Source of the DNA: Porpolomopsis calyptriformis
Lineage: Eukaryota; Basidiomycota; Agaricomycetes; Agaricales; Hygrophoraceae
Reading direction: 5' to 3'
DNA length: 64,000 bases
Assembly: GCA_951640195.1 (NCBI GenBank)
Contig: OX621174.1
Location: forward strand, 124,001-188,000
Both the position numbers and the translations under genes were made by a program. Below the pieces are notes generated by a model. The model was not told the DNA's origin. It was given only the letters and a program-made list of their open reading frames with translations, and searched no databases. Every line of letters begins with the position of its first letter. The first letter of the stretch is position 1. Of the stretch, positions 1 through 10,227 are shown in pieces.

Positions 1-386
1 AGAGGAAAGTTGGGAGTAGAGGGAACCATATCGTCCTGGTGGGGTAGCAGTTCGTTGATGAACTGGTCTCGTTGCTGGTGCTGAAGATGAAGTGAAGAGT
101 CCTCTTGTTCTTGATCGAGTCCGTGGTCCTAGAGGGGCAGGAGCAGGGGTAGGAGTAGCTAACGTTTCTTCAAGGACTGAAGAGAAGGATGGTTCTTGAT
201 CTCGAATTGTAGCTGAGAAAGTCGATCTTGAAAGAGGGTCTTCGTAATGTTCTTCAACGTCTGAGTTGTCGGTAGAAGCCAGGATGGAAGTAGGTAAGGG
301 GCAAAGAGGTGATGTCAATGATCACAGTGATGGGGGTGTTTGGATAAGCAGGTGGGAGAGAACCAGAAGGAAGGAAGTCTGATTCT
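1..386 (-). pseudogene. Ty3/Gypsy gag 5' portion, cut by window edge
   Basis: Reading leftward from about position 300 there is an open frame rich in Ser, Thr, Pro and Arg that runs off the window. It contains EEHYEDPLSRSTF and RTRSRTRGLFTSSSAP. In this frame a TGA lies just upstream and I see no good ATG, so the 5' end is probably decayed or starts in another frame. It sits directly inside the 5' LTR (387-796), where gag belongs. The gag assignment is inferred from position and composition; no capsid motif is visible. Confidence 0.5.
373..386 (-). promoter_or_regulatory. Self-priming primer-binding site of element A
   Basis: Immediately inside the LTR the minus strand reads AGAATCAGACTTCC. 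Its GAATCAGACTT is exactly complementary to AAGTCTGATTC inside the LTR (11 bp). In Schizosaccharomyces Tf1 the first 11 nt of the mRNA fold back onto such a site and prime reverse transcription. The assignment here rests on complementarity and TATA spacing. Confidence 0.75.
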
Positions 387-796
387 TGTTATAAACTGGT
401 TGTTCGAAACGCGTTTTACTTCGGGTGTTCTGTCCCAAGAGATATAGAGATGGTTCCAAGTCCTTGTTATGAGTAGGCTAACGAGGAATCAGACTTAAGG
501 TCTGATACGTACAGAAGTACTCTTTATATACTGACTACTTATCTGTGTGAGTCAGTGCGACATAACATGAGGTAGAGATAAGGATGAGTCATCGTGATCG
601 ATGACGAATCATAAAGGGGTTGAAACATAACGGAAATGAAATGTGTCCGCATATGGGTAAAGTAGTGGGGAATCCCTGGGGAATCCCGGAGAAAGGTAAT
701 GGGGAATCCCGATAACAAATGGGGGGAATCCCAAGATAAGAGATAGGTTTGCATACGATAAGATAAAGAAAAAGAAGGAAAATTACGACCGTGACA
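387..796 (-). repeat. 5' LTR of Gypsy element A (410 bp)
   Basis: Read on the minus strand it starts TGTCACGG and ends ATAACA. The same sequence recurs as a solo LTR at 39154-39553, and the two copies lose similarity at the same bases, which defines the ends. It contains a TATA box (TATATAAAG, 530-522) and, 34 nt further, the segment AAGTCTGATTC (496-486) that is complementary to the primer-binding site. Flanking 797-1035 holds a degenerate continuation of the gene at 1036 and no other feature that I can see. Confidence 0.85.
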
Positions 797-1035
797 GAAG
801 TTAGAGGGAGTGGGTTAGCCATTATAAAGCTTCTTGATGTAGCGTCTGAAAAGGTAAGCAGTGAAATAACTGCAAACTAGAAATGTCTAATGATTACCAG
901 GCACAAGACTATATGTCATCTGACCCTATCATTTGGATCAAGTCGAGCCTCTTTTTCAAGTTGTTGGCAAGAAGGCTAGCAGAGTTTCAAAACGTCCAAC
1001 TACACCTTTCATGAAATCGACCAAGCAACTATGGA

Positions 1036-2457
1036 ATGATGGCTACGCTTATCATCCACCTGATTAAGCACACCATGGTCACGCCAAGGATAAAGCACAC
1101 ATTCTTGAATGATGTGTTGCGAGACCTTCGTTTCAGTTTGATAATGTGGAGGTTCGGAATGTTCTTTCTTCACGACCTCAAGTTGAAGAAAGGAGTGCTA
1201 TCTCTAAGAGAACTACTGGAGGAGGATCCAGCTGAGGTTATCCAAGCGTATGGACAGTCCTTGAAGAAGCCACAGGCAACTCAAGCCAACCAGCCATATC
1301 ACCTTATTCAAATGTATCAGCAAGATGCGTGCCCTTGGGGTCCCGATCCATCTTGGTCAAGAATTCAGAAACTGTTGGAAACCGAGCCAGAGATTTTCCT
1401 TAGGGAATGGAGGTTGGATGATGACTGGGAAGCTCCTGAACTGCTTTATACGAAGCTGTTGTTTGTTGAGTTCACGCATCAGCTGTGGCTAAGTCTGGCA
1501 GAGCAGTTTGCATCAGCAGGTGTTTTACCCAAGCCAACCACAGTTCAGGAAGCAATGGAGACTTGGACGGTACCTGCGATTCAGCATATCATAGGCATTG
1601 ACCGTTGCCGATTCCTTCCTTCGAGCTGTGGCCTTAAAGGAAAGCTTCCTTTGAGTCACTCCCATGATCTATCATTTTCAGCACGTCGGGCAACCTTCTT
1701 CCCTGAACAAACTATCCAGATCCCAGAGAATTCAGTCTGGAAACCATACACCGAGCCTGGAGGATATATCTCCACTTACCACCAATATCTTGTGGATTGG
1801 GATATGGATGAAGGTGATCAGCTCTGCCGTGAATTGGACAACATATTTGGCCAGTTACAATGCCTTCCTGTAGGTGGCCTATCGAATAAAAAGGGGAAAC
1901 AAGTCATATGGGGGATGAAATCAGGCAAGATCAACTTTATTTCGAATTCAAAGTTCTATCGGATTGAAGAAATCAGGAAAGAGGTGGCTGTGCATCCACG
2001 AACTCAGGTCCTAAAAAGGCCTCATGCTTCAAAGAATATACTTCAGAGACGACTAGATGAAACCTTGGGGAGATCGATAAAACCACCTATTCGGAGCCGA
2101 AAGTCTGCCAAAATCTACCAAAAACGAAAGCCTCCTGTGAGACGGAAAGCAGACAACAATCCTTCAGGTTCAGAGAGCGGGAAAGAGCAACAGGTTAGGG
2201 TTACTCGCTCAAAGGCCAAGGCTGCCCAGAAAGACGAGGGAAGAAAGGGGGTGAGTGGTGTGCGGATGACTCGGTCAAGAATGAACGCTGCTAGGAAAGA
2301 TGTGGATAGAGAAGATTCAGGTTCAGGAAGACATATAGTAGGTAGAAGTCAGTCAAGAGTCAAGGCTGCTAGGGAACGGGCAGATTTAGAGTCTGATTCC
2401 GATTCCGATTCATTAGAGTACACAGATGAGCCAGGATCAGAGCAATCTAGTAGCTAA
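1036..2457 (+). CDS. Unrecognised basic-tailed protein (473 aa), probably repeat-borne
   Basis: A single open frame of 473 codons. I do not recognise the family. The first 300 residues look globular (aromatic-rich, with PYTEPGGYISTYHQYLVDW). The last 130 are basic and then acidic, and carry three imperfect copies of a motif like VTRSKAKAAQKD / MTRSRMNAARKD / VGRSQSRVKAARERAD, reminiscent of DNA- or RNA-binding tails. Upstream (about 930-1090) another frame reads protein-like (FQVVGKKASRVSKRPTTPF) and breaks at a TAA. The true N-terminus was therefore probably in a different frame, and this ATG may be only the start of what is left. The C-terminal coding end recurs at 8100-8248, and a tandem array follows the stop in both copies, so the gene is probably part of a repeated unit. 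Confidence 0.5.
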   Translation: MMATLIIHLIKHTMVTPRIKHTFLNDVLRDLRFSLIMWRFGMFFLHDLKLKKGVLSLRELLEEDPAEVIQAYGQSLKKPQATQANQPYHLIQMYQQDACPWGPDPSWSRIQKLLETEPEIFLREWRLDDDWEAPELLYTKLLFVEFTHQLWLSLAEQFASAGVLPKPTTVQEAMETWTVPAIQHIIGIDRCRFLPSSCGLKGKLPLSHSHDLSFSARRATFFPEQTIQIPENSVWKPYTEPGGYISTYHQYLVDWDMDEGDQLCRELDNIFGQLQCLPVGGLSNKKGKQVIWGMKSGKINFISNSKFYRIEEIRKEVAVHPRTQVLKRPHASKNILQRRLDETLGRSIKPPIRSRKSAKIYQKRKPPVRRKADNNPSGSESGKEQQVRVTRSKAKAAQKDEGRKGVSGVRMTRSRMNAARKDVDREDSGSGRHIVGRSQSRVKAARERADLESDSDSDSLEYTDEPGSEQSSS

Positions 2458-2569
2458 TGTATCGATTTGAAGATTATATATTCACAGGTCTATTCTACCT
2501 ATATGTGTTACACTGCTCATTGTGGTACCCCAATCAGTCTGCCCATGGGGATGTGGTTATTCTGGGATG

Positions 2570-4500
2570 TTATCACACTAATGCTATTGATTGAACATAA
2601 CATGCTGATAGTTAGAGAGCTCAGTGAGAAGTTGAAGGTATAACCTCTGATACCTCTTGCATGCTAATTACGGTACCCCAATTATTCCGCACATGAGGAT
2701 TGGACTACTCCTGATGTTTGTAGCACCAATGCTATTGATTGAACATAAAATCCCAATGCTTAGAGGGCTCTCTGATAAGTTGAAGGTATACCCTCCCATA
2801 CCTCTTGTATACTTATTGCGGCACCCTAGTTAATCCACACATGATGATTGAACTATTCCTAACCTTTGTAATACTCATGCTATTGATTGAACATAAAATC
2901 CTGATACTCAGAGAGCTCTGTGATAAGTTGAAGGTATATCATCCGATACTTCTTACATACTATACCCCAATCATTCCACACATGAGGATTAGACTACTTC
3001 TGACCTTTGTAACACTAATGCTATTGATTTAACATAAAATCCCGATGCTTAGAGAGCTCTCTGATAAGTTAAAGGTATACCACCCCATGATATCTTATAT
3101 ACTTATTACGGCACCCTAGTCAATCCATACATGAGGATTAGACTATTCCCAATGTTTGTAACACTGATGCTATTGATTGAACATGAAATCCTAATGCTCA
3201 GAGAGCTCTGTGATAAGTTGAAGGTATACCCCCCCCCTACCTCCTGTATACTTCTTGTGGCACCCCAGTCTATCTAGACACAATGATTGGACTATTCCCA
3301 ATGTTTGTAACACTGGTGCTATTGATTGAACATGAAATCCTGATGCTCAGAGAGCTCTGTGATAAGTTAGAGATATACCCCCCTATACCCCTTATATAGC
3401 TTATTGCAGTGCCTCATTCTGTCCATATATTGTCATTCCGAGCATCTATAACACTGGTGCTATTGATTGAACATGAAATTGTGATGTTTAAAGAGGTCTG
3501 TGATAAGTTGGAGATATACTCCCCCATACCCCTTATATAGCTTATTACAGTACCTCATTCTGACCATATATTGTTATTCCGAGCATCTATGACGCTGGTG
3601 CTATTGATTGAACATGAAATTGTGATGTTTAAAGAGGTCTGTGATAAGTTGGAGATATACTCCCTCATACCCTTTATATACCTTATTGGAGTGCCTTATT
3701 CTATCCATATATTGTTATTCCGAGCATCTATGACACTAGTGCTATTGATTGAACATGAAATCATGATGTTTAAAGATGTCTGTAATAAGTTGGAGATATA
3801 CCCCCCTATACCCCTTATATAACTGATTGCGGTACCCCAAATGGTCTATAACTTAGGATTTTTGTATTCCCCACCTCTATGACACTGGGGCTATTGATTG
3901 AATATAAAACCCAGGTTTTTAAAGACCTCTGTAATAAGTTGGAGATATACCCCCCCATACCCCTTATATGGCTTATTGCGGTACCTTATTCTGCCTATAA
4001 ATCAGGATTTTGTTATTCCAAGCCTCTATCACACTACTGCTATCGATTGAACATGAAATCCCAATTTTTAAAAAGCTCTGTGATAAGTTGGAGATATACC
4101 CCCCCATACCCCTTATATAGCTTATTGCGGTACCCCAAATGGTCTATAAATCAGGATTTTTGTATTCCCAGTATCTGTGACACTAGTGCTATCGATTGAA
4201 CATAAAATCCTGATTTTTAAAGAGCTCTGTGATAAGTTGGAGATATACCCCCCTATACCCCTTATATCACTGATTGCGGTACCCCAAATGGTCCATAAAT
4301 CGGGATTTTGTATTCCCCACCTCTATGACACTGGGGCTATCGATTGAATATGAAACCCCGATTTTTAGAGCAGTCTATAGCTACTTATACTTATGCCTCC
4401 TCCTAAAACCTTACTATCTTCCACCACGACATACCAAATGCTCTAAAAATCGGAATTTTCTGTGGGCCCACCATTAGTTCACTGTGCCTATCGAATGGAC
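2570..4500 (+). repeat. Tandem array A, about 13-14 units of 141-149 bp
   Basis: The core 'attgattgaacat' (variants atcgattgaat, attgatttaacat) recurs at about 2586, 2734, 2882, 3023, 3172, 3321, 3462, 3603, 3744, 3893, 4042, 4191 and 4339, with a degenerate unit near 4490. Spacing takes two values, 141 or 148-149. Between cores are 'gataagttgaaggtatac' and 'ttattgcggtacccc' blocks. The short open frames inside are repeat translations, not genes. From 4500 to 4715 a unique tail ends in GGGTCCCTGA. Confidence 0.9.
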
Positions 4501-4715
4501 ATGAAATTGTGATTTATAGAGTGCAATACAATAGCTGGGCTGCATAATGGTATGAATGGAGTATTTTACATATATCTCAAGAATGGGACTGCCAATCTTT
4601 TTAATTTATGGCTTAAACTGATTGTATTGGGATGCCCTAACGATCCCCCAAAGAATTTTGAATTAATTTTGTGCCAGCATTTTGGTCATTTTGTTGATAA
4701 TGGGTCCCTGATCAG

Positions 4716-5633
4716 GATATCGTCAATATAGATATGGACCTGCTTGGAATCGATAACCTCTTTGAAGAGAACGTCGATCATTCGTTGGAAGGAGGCAGGC
4801 GAGTTTCGCATTCCAAAGAACATAACGGTGGGCTCGAACAGCCCTCGTCAAGTGTTGAAGGCTCCTTTCCATTCGTCTCCTTCTTTGATATGAATATTGT
4901 TAAAGCCCCATCGGATATCCATGACTGTGAACAGTTCCACTTCTGATAACTTGGTCTGTTGAATAATCTCAGAGATGAGAGGTAAGGGATAGGCATCTGG
5001 GATTGTGTGAGCATTCAGATAGCGATAGTCTTGGATTGGACATAGTCCAGAATCTTGTCCTTAGGCATTAACTTCTTCACCTTTGGCAGCAAAGAAGAAC
5101 GAGGCAGCTTGTTTGGAGTTTGATCGTCGTATTCGTCCACTTGCAAGTTGTTCCTCTAGGAATTCATTCAGCTTTCCCTGTTCGTACTCAGTGAGTTTGT
5201 ACACCTTTCCGATCTTGGGTCTAAAGGTAGGTTCGAGATCGATCGCATGGTCAAATTCTGGTCGTCGTGGGGGAAGTTCATTGAAGGTAGTCTTTATAAA
5301 CACCTTCCAGTGCCTCCAGTATTTCTTTGGCACATACTTCTTCATATCTTCCTCCACAGTAGTGGGTCTTGCATGGTCTCCCAGTGAGACTAATCTGATA
5401 ATCTTGGCGTAGGAGTCGCCATTCAATGTAGAGCCTACTCGTGACACTATCACTCCAGCCTGAGAAGTCTTGGTTGGGGCCACAGTCTGACGCGAAGTCA
5501 GTGTTCCAGCCTTCCAGTCAACCAGGGGATTGTTACGTTTGAGCCACGGGTAGCCGAGGATAACCTGTATCATATCTCCTAAATTTGTCACTTCCAAATG
5601 GGTTTGTTCCCTAGGAAAATCCGGCGTCTCCAT
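4716..5633 (-). pseudogene. Reverse transcriptase of element B, cut after YIDD
   Basis: It contains the end of the protease domain (VILGYPWLKRNNPLVDW) and the RT N-terminus (LNEFLEEQLASGRIRRSNS, then DYRYLNAHTIPDAYPLPLI in a second stretch). RT fingers and palm follow, with FGMRNSPASFQRMID and, at the last bases, HIYIDDILI. Stops at about 5060 and 4850 split it. The thumb, RNase H and integrase are absent. Confidence 0.85.
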
Positions 5634-5666
5634 CCACAGGTCTACAGCATATTCGATGGGACCTCC

Positions 5667-5963
5667 TCAGTTGTCCGTCCCATCTGCGTTCTGCACGGGG
5701 ATTGGTCCTTCCAATCGATAAAAGGGGATATCACGCTCCTGCATGAAATTCCAGTTTATAAAGCATCCAGAGGCGCCAGAGTCTATCAATGCACTGGCGG
5801 CAATTCGTCTACCAGTGTCTGTGGTTTCCAACCAAAGGGGTATGATTAAAGCTTCTTCGCTCGAATCAAGTGCACCAAGAATTTGGGAAATAGATTGCAT
5901 AGGGGTAGTGGTACACATAGAAAAGGAGTCCGCAATGCACGAGCTATTGTCCGGACTGTTCAA
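5667..5963 (-). pseudogene. Retroviral-type aspartic protease fragment, element B
   Basis: The 98-aa frame contains ALIDSGASGCFINW, the DSG active-site motif of retroelement aspartic proteases, which cut Gag-Pol. It is followed by a typical ERDIPFYRLEGP stretch. The frame stops at 5667, and the homologous reading continues in the RT fragment beginning at 5633, so protease and RT are separated by a decayed joint. Confidence 0.8.
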
Positions 5964-5989
5964 AAACCCTGTTTCTCCAAAGCTCTCTT

Positions 5990-7351
5990 CAGCTCTTCTT
6001 TCCTCTTAGGCTCCCAGTTGACGATACCACATTTCTCAAAATCTTGACAAGAATCTTCATTAGAGTTAACCTCCTCAATCGAGGCTGAGGTCTCCAGAAC
6101 TTGAACGTTTCTTCCTCGACCGGGTTTCTTTCCTCCACGACCTCTAGCTGCTGGGGTGAAGGAGCGGCTTCCAGAACCAGAAGTACTCGTCCTAGGAGCA
6201 TTGGGACAAGAACTGGCAAAGTGGCCAAATCGTCCACAGTTGAAACATGCTCCTTTGGGAATTCCTCCTAGTGAAGCAGGCTTTTCTTCTTGTTTGATTC
6301 TGGGGGCAGCAGGGTTGGAATAGGTGGAGGGACCAGCAGGTGGTCCTTGTTGGTAGGGGGTGTTGGTGATACAAGTGTTACAAGTCTGGGGCTTAGAAGA
6401 TGTTCTAGCTAGGAATTCTCGATGTCATCTGTCAAGTTCTGCAGCACGAGACTGCCATTCAAAGAGGGTGGTGGGTTGATGATCTGAGAGGTAGATCTGT
6501 CGCAAAAGGGAGGGGTTGAGTCCATCTTTATATAAAGTCACCGAAGCTTCTTGTCCGTATCCAGTATCATGGGCCCATCGATTGAAATTGATGTTGTACT
6601 CCTCTGTGCTCTTGTTGAACTGCTTGACGTCCTTGATCTTCAGTTAAGCAGTTGACTTGGGGTCCAAGTCTCCAAAGTCTCAGGTGAGGGCTTGTTTAAA
6701 GACAGCCCAATCGGCACCAACCCAGTTCAACGTTGTGTAAGCGTCCACTTGATGCTCAGCCCATGGTTCTGCATTTCCTCTGATCATAAACGACAAGGCA
6801 TAGATAATCTTGTCGGCCTCTGAGATTCCTGGTCATCCCAAATGATTCAACTTCACTTGACGCAGGAAGTTGCGGAGCTTGGTGGGATCACCAGAGAATT
6901 CATCAGGAGGGTTCATCTTGATCTTGGCGGGGGCAGGGGCAGGGACAGGTTGGGGGAATACTGGGGGTGCTTGGAAGGGTTGGGGAAATGGCCCAAGAGG
7001 GGCAGGGACAGGTTGGGGGCCTATGAGGTTAGCCATCAATACTTGAAGTTGTTGTTCGATTCTATGACTCACTTGCACTTGGTCTTGTTGGACCTGCAGC
7101 AATTGTTGATAATCCTGCTTCATGATCTTGAAGGTTACACGTGGATCTTCTTCTTCATCCTCATCATTGTCCTCAGCTCGACCTTTCCCTTTTGAGTGAG
7201 AGGGACCCACTTGTTCTTCTTCTTCTTCTTCTTCTTGGGCAGGGTCAACTGTCTCGTCGTGGAAGGGAGCTGGGGCAGGAGGGAGAGAGCCTTCCTGGGA
7301 GAGAGGGATAGCAGGGTGAGGGATAGTGGATGATGAACGAGTCAAAACCAT
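5990..7351 (-). pseudogene. Gag of Gypsy element B
   Basis: Opens with MVLTRSSSTIPHPAIP at 7351, followed by a Pro-rich and Glu-rich N-terminus. A capsid-like segment follows (MNPPDEFSGDPTKLRNFLRQ, then ALSFMIRGNAEPWAEH and the usual tryptophan-bearing helices). Near 6245 there is a CCHC zinc knuckle, CFNCGRFGHFASSCP, for packaging genomic RNA. Stops occur near 6833, 6685, 6640 and 6425, so the frame is broken at least four times. Confidence 0.8.
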
Positions 7352-7725
7352 TGGTGGAACAGTGGCAGTTGGATATTGGGGGGCTTGACGGGACTACAAG
7401 GGGAGAGAGCAAGCCTAATCGATATTGATGTCTGGGTGGTGAAATTGATCTGGTGGGTGAAGACCTTCAGCACTGGCCAGACAGAGTAGAGGTGTCACGA
7501 ATCTGAAATTCGAGACATGAGATCGAGCGCGCTGAGGCCGTCTCTCATGAACGTCGAGCAGATTCATAGCCAATCACGTGTAATCTGGTATATATACTGG
7601 GAACAAGCGAACTGGGTAAGTCCAGTTCTATGACGTTTTAGTCAAGTGGTCTTGACTGTCATCAGAAGCACACGTTCCCAGTGCAATTCTTAACAAGAGG
7701 TTGTATAGCGTGGAGTGAGCAAGAA

Positions 7726-7739
7726 GGAAGTCTGTTTCT
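7726..7739 (-). promoter_or_regulatory. Self-priming primer-binding site of element B
   Basis: The minus strand reads AGAAACAGACTTCC directly after the LTR. Twelve bases (AGAAACAGACTT) pair with AAGTCTGTTTCT at 7850-7839 in the LTR. Compared with element A the fifth base of the site changes T to A, and the LTR carries the matching change. Confidence 0.75.
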
Positions 7740-8099
7740 TGTTAGACGGCAGTCTAGGGTTGATCGCAAGGTTTTACTTCAGGCTCTGGGTGTAGGGTTT
7801 TAAAGGGTTGGAAGACTACTGATTGGGGTGTTAACGAAAGAAACAGACTTATCCTAAGTCTATCTACTGCTAGCTTTATATACTAGCCAAGTATGAGTCA
7901 TGCTGACTACGTGTGAGTCGTAACGACTATAGATGAGTCATGTAGATAAGGAGAGTGATGGTAGACTAAATATAGATATGGCTTGGTCACCTTCTATTAC
8001 TAAGCGGAGCTTGGGTGGCTAAGTGGTTATTGATGTAAACTGTCTGATGTAAATAGAGATAGACGAGCAAAGGAAAAAGAAAAAAATATATCTCTGACA
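7740..8099 (-). repeat. 5' LTR of Gypsy element B (360 bp)
   Basis: On the minus strand it starts TGTCAGAG and ends CTAACA. It lies between the gag leader and the second copy of the gene end at 8100. A TATA box (TATATAAAG, 7882-7874) lies 32 nt before AAGTCTGTTTCT (7850-7839), which is complementary to the adjacent primer-binding site. The overall plan matches the LTR of element A, but the sequence differs, so these are related families. Confidence 0.8.
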
Positions 8100-8248
8100 G
8101 AGAAGATTCAGGTTCAGAAAGAAATATAGTAGGTAGATCTCAGTCAAGAGTCAAGGCTGCTAGGGAACGGGCAGATTTAGAGTCTGATTCTGATTCCGAT
8201 TCATTAGAGTACACAGATGAGCCAGGATCAGAGCAATCTAGTAGCTAA
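8100..8248 (+). pseudogene. Second copy of the 3' end of the ORF at 1036
   Basis: The sequence 8100-8248 repeats 2309-2457 with few changes and ends in the same SSSS-type tail and TAA. The rest of the copy is lost: the left flank is the LTR of element B. This copy therefore looks like the target into which element B inserted, or the product of recombination between two copies. Confidence 0.85.
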
Positions 8249-8339
8249 TGTATCAATTTGCTATTCTACCTATATGCCTTACACTACTCATTGTGGTACC
8301 CCAATCAGTCTGCCCATGGGGATATGGTTATTCCAGGAT

Positions 8340-9480
8340 GTTGTTACACTAATGCTATTGATTGAACATAACATGCTGATGGTTAGAGAGCTCTGTGAGA
8401 AGTTGAAGGTATAACCTCTGATACCTCTTGCATACTAATTACGGTACCCCAATTATTCCGCACATGAGGATTGGACTACTCCTGATGTTTGTAGAACCAA
8501 TGCTATTGATTGAACATAAAATCCTGATGCTTAGAGGGCTCTGATAAGTTGAAGGTATACCCTCCCATACCTCTTGTATACTTATTGCGGCAACCCAGTT
8601 GATCCACACATGATGATTGGACTATTCCTAATGTTTGTAACACTCATGCTATTGATTGAACATAAAATCCTGATACTCGGAGAGCTCTATGATAACTTGA
8701 AGGTATATTATCTGATACTTCTTACATACTATACCCCAATCATTCCACACATGAGGATTAGACTACTCCTGACCTTTGTAACACTAATGCTATTGATTTA
8801 ACATAAAATCCCGATGCTTAGAAAGCTCTCTGATAAGTTAAAGGTATACCACCCCATGATATCTTATATACTTATTGCGGCACCCTAGTCAATTCATACA
8901 TGAGGATTAGACTATTCCTAATGTTTGTAACACTGATGCTATTGATTGAACATGAAATCCTGATGCTCAGAGAGCTCTGTGATAACTTGAAGGTATACCC
9001 CCCCCTACCTCCTGTATACTTCTTGCGGCACCCTAGTCTATCTACACATGATGATTGGACTATTCCTAATGTTTATAACACTAATGCTATTGATTGAATA
9101 TCGAATCCTGATATTTAAAGAGCTCTGTGATAAGTTAGAGATATACCCCCCCATACCCCTTATATAACTGATTGCGGTACCCCAAATGGTCCATAAATCG
9201 GGATTGTTGTATTCCCCACCTCTATGACACTGGGGCTATCGATTGAATATAAAACCCTGATTTTTAGAGTAGTCTATAGCTACTTATACTTATGCTTCCT
9301 CCTAAAACCTTACCATCTTCCACCACGACATACCAAATGCTCTAAAAATCGGAATTTTTGGTGGGCTCACCATTAGTTCACTGTACCTATCGAATGGACA
9401 TGAAATTGCAATTTATAGAGTGCAATACAATAGCTGGGCTGCATAATGGTATAAATGGAGTATTTTACATATATCTCAAG
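8340..9480 (+). repeat. Tandem array B, about 7 units
   Basis: Same core and unit as array A, at about 8357, 8506, 8654, 8789, 8939, 9084 and 9237, so about half the copy number. The same unique tail follows. This is the second half of a repeated block (2309-4715 and 8100-9616). Confidence 0.88.
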
Positions 9481-9494
9481 AATGGGACTGCCGA

Positions 9495-9727
9495 TTTTTT
9501 TAATTTATGGCTTAAACTGATTGTATTGGGATGCCCTAATGATCCCCCAAAGAATTTTGAATTAATTTTATGCCAGCATTTTGGTCATTTTGTTGATAAT
9601 GGGTCCCTGATTTTTTTAATTTATGGCTTAAGCTGATTGTATTGGGATGCCCTAATGATCCCCCAAAGAATTTTGAATTAATTTTGTGCCAGCATTTTGG
9701 TCATTTTGTTGATAATGGGTCCCTGAA
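9495..9727 (+). repeat. Tandem duplication, two units of about 116 bp
   Basis: The tail segment running from 'tttttttaatttatggctta' to GGGTCCCTGA occurs twice in a row here. The array A tail contains it once. Both units end at GGGTCCCTGA. Confidence 0.85.
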
Positions 9728-9737
9728 GGAAGAGTGA

Positions 9738-10062
9738 TGTTACGATACGTCTCTTTTTCTCTTATCACAACCTTCCTTGTCACCTGTGGCTCATGACTGT
9801 CACACACACAAGGGACTTCTGCCATTGGTCGGTGATAACGTCATCCACAGTTGTGCAACAATGCGCAGCAGCTGAGTCAGCTATTCCATGGATCATTGTT
9901 GAGTTGTAGAATTCAAACTCAGAGTAGATAAGTAGCATAGTCAGAGTTTGTATTCCTTAGTTTCGATCTCAACAAAGACACCCCACTCTGACCTTTGGTT
10001 GGAGTCTCTGTTCTTTCCATTGAGCACCTCTAAGCTAACCGGGAGACCACTGTGCCCTAACA
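9738..10062 (+). repeat. Candidate LTR (325 bp) of an unidentified element
   Basis: The segment begins TGTTACGATACG and ends GTGCCCTAACA, giving TGTTA...TAACA ends. The composition and TCTCAACAAAG-type end resemble Copia LTRs. There is no target-site duplication and no second copy in the window, so this is tentative. Confidence 0.35.
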
Positions 10063-10227
10063 ATAATCCTCAATACAGGTGGATCAGTAACTTGAAATTT
10101 GGCACAGACATGGCCTTAAGTGCAGCTTGTTGGTCTATACTGCAGAAAGTATCTAAAAAGCATTGCCTTCAGATATAGAAGCAACTGACTGAGTACCTGG
10201 TCTGACTGACTTCCTGACCAGGCACAG

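Larger units (their letters stand above)
4716..7739 (-). mobile_element. Gypsy element B interior, 3'-truncated inside reverse transcriptase
   Basis: Read leftward from the 5' LTR at 7740-8099: leader, gag, protease, reverse transcriptase. Frames are interrupted by several stops and shifts, so it is inactive. The element ends abruptly just after the RT catalytic box YIDD. RNase H, integrase and the 3' LTR are missing. The break falls on GGGTCCCTGA, the end of the satellite-bearing repeat. Confidence 0.85.

Noticed and set aside
2570..4477. Several plus-strand frames with LLIEHEI-type repeats
   Set aside because: Translations of the 141-149-bp satellite; unit length is not a constant multiple of three.
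2570..4500. Possible CRISPR array
   Set aside because: The repeat covers the whole unit without unique spacers, and the genome is eukaryotic.
9738..10062. Intact Copia element
   Set aside because: Only one LTR-like segment, no target duplication and no gag/pol nearby; kept as a tentative LTR only.
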